NCBI GenBank assembly: GCA_963669155.1
Contig: OZ022589.1
Span: 21,313,886 to 21,377,885 of the forward strand
Direction of reading: 5' to 3'
Length of the DNA: 64,000 bases
Origin: Arbacia lixula
Lineage: Eukaryota > Echinodermata > Echinoidea > Arbacioida > Arbaciidae
In this document: positions 62,011-64,000 of the stretch, in pieces
Position numbering within the stretch: position 1 is the stretch's first letter
Layout: each line of letters starts with the position of its first letter
Made by a program: the position numbers and the translations under genes
Notes under the pieces: model-generated
What the model saw: only the letters and a program-made list of their open reading frames with translations
What the model was told of the DNA's origin: nothing
The model's database searches: none

Positions 62011-62567
62011 GGTCAAGAAAGAAATTATGTCAACGTCTTGCCATTCTTTGAAAAATGGACATACCTGTGGTTATTAAACATAAATAGAGAGACAGACATA
62101 CATACATACAAACAGACAAATGTAAGGAATGAGAGATACATTGAAGTATGTTCGCACAGGCACTCAGTGCTCCATCCACAGCCTGCCATGGCTCACCCGA
62201 GACCGAACTGGTTAAGACCTTTATCGGAACCATAACTATGACCAATCAACATCATTGTTGCGTGCACCTTTTGTTCAAAAGACTGACAAGTAACCAATCT
62301 GAATTCGTCTTTCGAATTTACAATTGATCGCAAATCTTTGTTACTTGGCCCGAGTCATCCCTTTATACTTGTTTTCACTTGTTGAATTAACCATATTTTC
62401 TTGTTGTTCACCGACATTTTAGCCCTTATATCGATTCACTATGCTCTGTTTTTGTCCACATTAAAATCGTAGCACTAAATTCAATTTATAATATTGCTGT
62501 ATTGTCCACCGAAAATTGTAGCCCTAAATTTACTCCTTTGCGTTTTCTTCTTTCGTTTTTTATACAG

Positions 62568-62576
62568 AGCAACTGA
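62568..62576 (+). CDS. Gene B exon 4: last two codons and stop (predicted)
   Basis: A long pyrimidine tract and acceptor (cgttttttatacag) end at 62567. Joined in phase 0 to 53525 it adds Ser-Asn and then TGA at 62574-62576, placing the Cys-ring peptide at the very C-terminus of a 113-residue precursor, as in known MCH precursors. The evidence is the acceptor quality, the phase and the polyA signal 274 bp further on. The exon is too short for composition to help, and another acceptor could be the true one. Confidence 0.4.
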   Translation, partial: SN

Positions 62577-62875
62577 TGTCTTCCCGCCTCTTGCATCCTA
62601 CACACGTCGGCCTAGACTCCACACACACCCAACCAGCCTGACAACACAAGAACAGGATCCGTCTTTCATCCGTGAACACCATCATGATTCCCCCCCCCCT
62701 CTTTCATTCGTTATCTCTGTTCTCACTCTTCCTTTCTCCGCCCTCCGTCCCATTCGCCACTCACATAGACAAAAAGGCACCGACATCACAGCGACTTCAT
62801 CCATTAGTATTGACATGGATATGTGTAGTAAGCCAACGGCTAATGTAAGAATAAAGACCACGTAAAGCTACGCTA
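62577..62875 (+). terminator. Gene B 3' UTR and polyadenylation signal (predicted)
   Basis: A canonical AATAAA is at 62850-62855, with expected cleavage roughly 15-25 bases later. The UTR is about 300 bases and contains a short C-run. The assignment depends on exon 4 being correct. Confidence 0.35.
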
Positions 62876-62879
62876 TCAT

Positions 62880-64000
62880 GCCCGAGGGCGCTCTTCAAAT
62901 ATGTGACGTCATGTTCATAAAGTCTGTTAGAGAGAATTATCTCGAATGAATCTTTACATCATCAAATCGGTGTTAATTTCAGCCTAGTAATTATTTGTGA
63001 AACTGGTATAACATCGATCACGTAACTTTCTGCGTCTCTCTTGACGGAGGCTTAGCTTATGCTATCTGACTAGGATGTGGACAATACTTATTCTCAAACT
63101 CCAATTTTGTCAACAAATCAATACATTTCGTGTGCATTCATCCCCCCCCCCCTCCCTTGTCCTATCATGGGTAACAGAGAGCCTGTGCCTCTCTTACAAA
63201 ACTTAGAAAAAGTGCCATCGGTTATGTTTGAAAGAAAGGTCTACATGTTATGGCGATATTTTTCTGCTAGGAGACATCGAGGAAATAGAATACTTTCCAA
63301 GAAAAGCTTATGATCTTCGAAGAAGTTTGACTTCGCAATATAAAGTGTATATTTCAATAACAAAGTCTTTACCTACTTTACTCAACTGATACACAGCTTT
63401 GTTATATCGGACGGTTGCTATGGTAAACACCCAATTACGATAGTTAATGCCGCTACTAGACGATAGATATCATGTTGTAAGCCCGGAACAGATAAAAAAC
63501 ATGTGGTGTGGTTATTGTGTGTTGATTTGTGTCACGTTGTCACCTTGATTGATAAGCCTCGAACAAACTTATTCGAAGTATTCAACTTGACTTGTCATCT
63601 CAAAGTTCATATCTGACTCCGCTGTACATCCTTGATGGTGAAAACGACAGTACCATTTATTATTATACACCAACAAGCAATTTCTCTGTAATAAGAGTGT
63701 GTCATTCGTGTTTTTGTCCAAACGATAGAACTTGTGTACGTGTCCATTTATTTGTTCTTTGGGGATAGAATCACTTCTGTGTTTTAATTCTTTTCAGGCA
63801 AAAGACGACCGATAATGAGGACGGGTTTAATGACAAAAAAAGTGAAATTGTATTGTTAATCATCATTAATGTCTAACATTCCCTTTCTCCGTGGAAAATT
63901 CATTTATGATTGATGCGAATTATACGTTCGAGACCAGATAACATGCAATTAAGTATGAAATATGAATTAAAGGTAGATTTTGCCAAGAGGAAGGGATACT
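62880..64000. other. Nothing recognised downstream of gene B
   Basis: AT-rich sequence with a C-run at 63142; ORF 63077-63313 has no recognisable domain. Confidence 0.4.

Larger units (their letters stand above)
53526..62567 (+). other. Gene B intron 3, about 9.0 kb (predicted)
   Basis: gtaaga donor and atacag acceptor, phase 0. It holds a pyrimidine-rich degenerate repeat at 53860-54720, a composite repeat at 57400-58310, a CAAC-rich block at 58310-58800, a SINE head at 59257-59345, a (CT)n run at 61010-61085 and a minus-strand LINE fragment at 61150-62010. Stretches 54750-57390 and 59350-60850 show nothing firm. An ORF at 55395-55607 faintly resembles a LINE C-terminus but is too weak to call. 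Confidence 0.4.

Overview
This is a eukaryotic genomic window, AT-rich and about two thirds repeat-derived by eye. There are no operons, ribosome binding sites or bacterial gene spacing. Introns are long (8 to 11 kb) and splice sites are clear. The window is full of short foldback DNA elements and decayed non-LTR retrotransposons of types I associate with echinoderms. The combination of a 2A-like/PHD-finger LINE, many palindromic MITEs and a candidate melanin-concentrating-hormone-like (MCH-like) precursor points to an echinoderm, most likely a sea urchin. That assignment is inference, since no ribosomal or mitochondrial marker is present.

Two multi-exon protein genes can be supported, both on the plus strand. 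Gene A (7278-19439) encodes a 463-residue type II membrane protein: a short basic tail, one membrane segment and a very Asp/Glu-rich lumenal or extracellular domain with three related internal repeats. Its two coding exons are split by a 10.8 kb phase-1 intron. I do not recognise its family. Gene B (36288 to about 62875) is the most interesting locus. It has a TATA promoter at 36257, a 5' UTR exon with a perfect GTAAGT donor, a signal-peptide exon at 45112, and an exon at 53358 with a KR cleavage site followed by a Cys-(10)-Cys peptide resembling MCH-type neuropeptides. A tiny terminal coding exon at 62568 and a polyA signal follow. All coding joins are phase 0 and the predicted precursor is 113 residues.

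The rest is mobile-element debris. There are five non-LTR fragments or groups. A CR1-like element with 2A-like, PHD, endonuclease and deleted RT regions lies at 23060-25620. A CR1/L2-like C-terminus lies on the minus strand at 5724-5951. Another LINE C-terminus lies on the minus strand at 20090-20320. An endonuclease-RT linker lies on the minus strand at 61150-62010. An RT element lies at 41400-42490, with a second 5'-truncated copy at 30038 bounded by an 11-bp target duplication. Palindromic or TIR elements include two Tc1-type copies (33004, 50916), a CCTGGGCCATGTTGCA family (three copies), CRE-containing MITEs (6740, 40720), a foldback at 46890, a GATATC-palindrome array at 51736, a telomere-like-core element at 11558 and others. 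Two tRNA-like SINE heads, a 64-bp tandem repeat, a 213-bp duplication and many microsatellites complete the window.

Layout: 1-7200 repeats and unannotated DNA; 7270-19440 gene A with repeat-laden intron; 19800-34600 repeats; 34700-36290 one weak and one strong promoter; 36288-62880 gene B with introns full of repeats; 62880-64000 nothing recognised.
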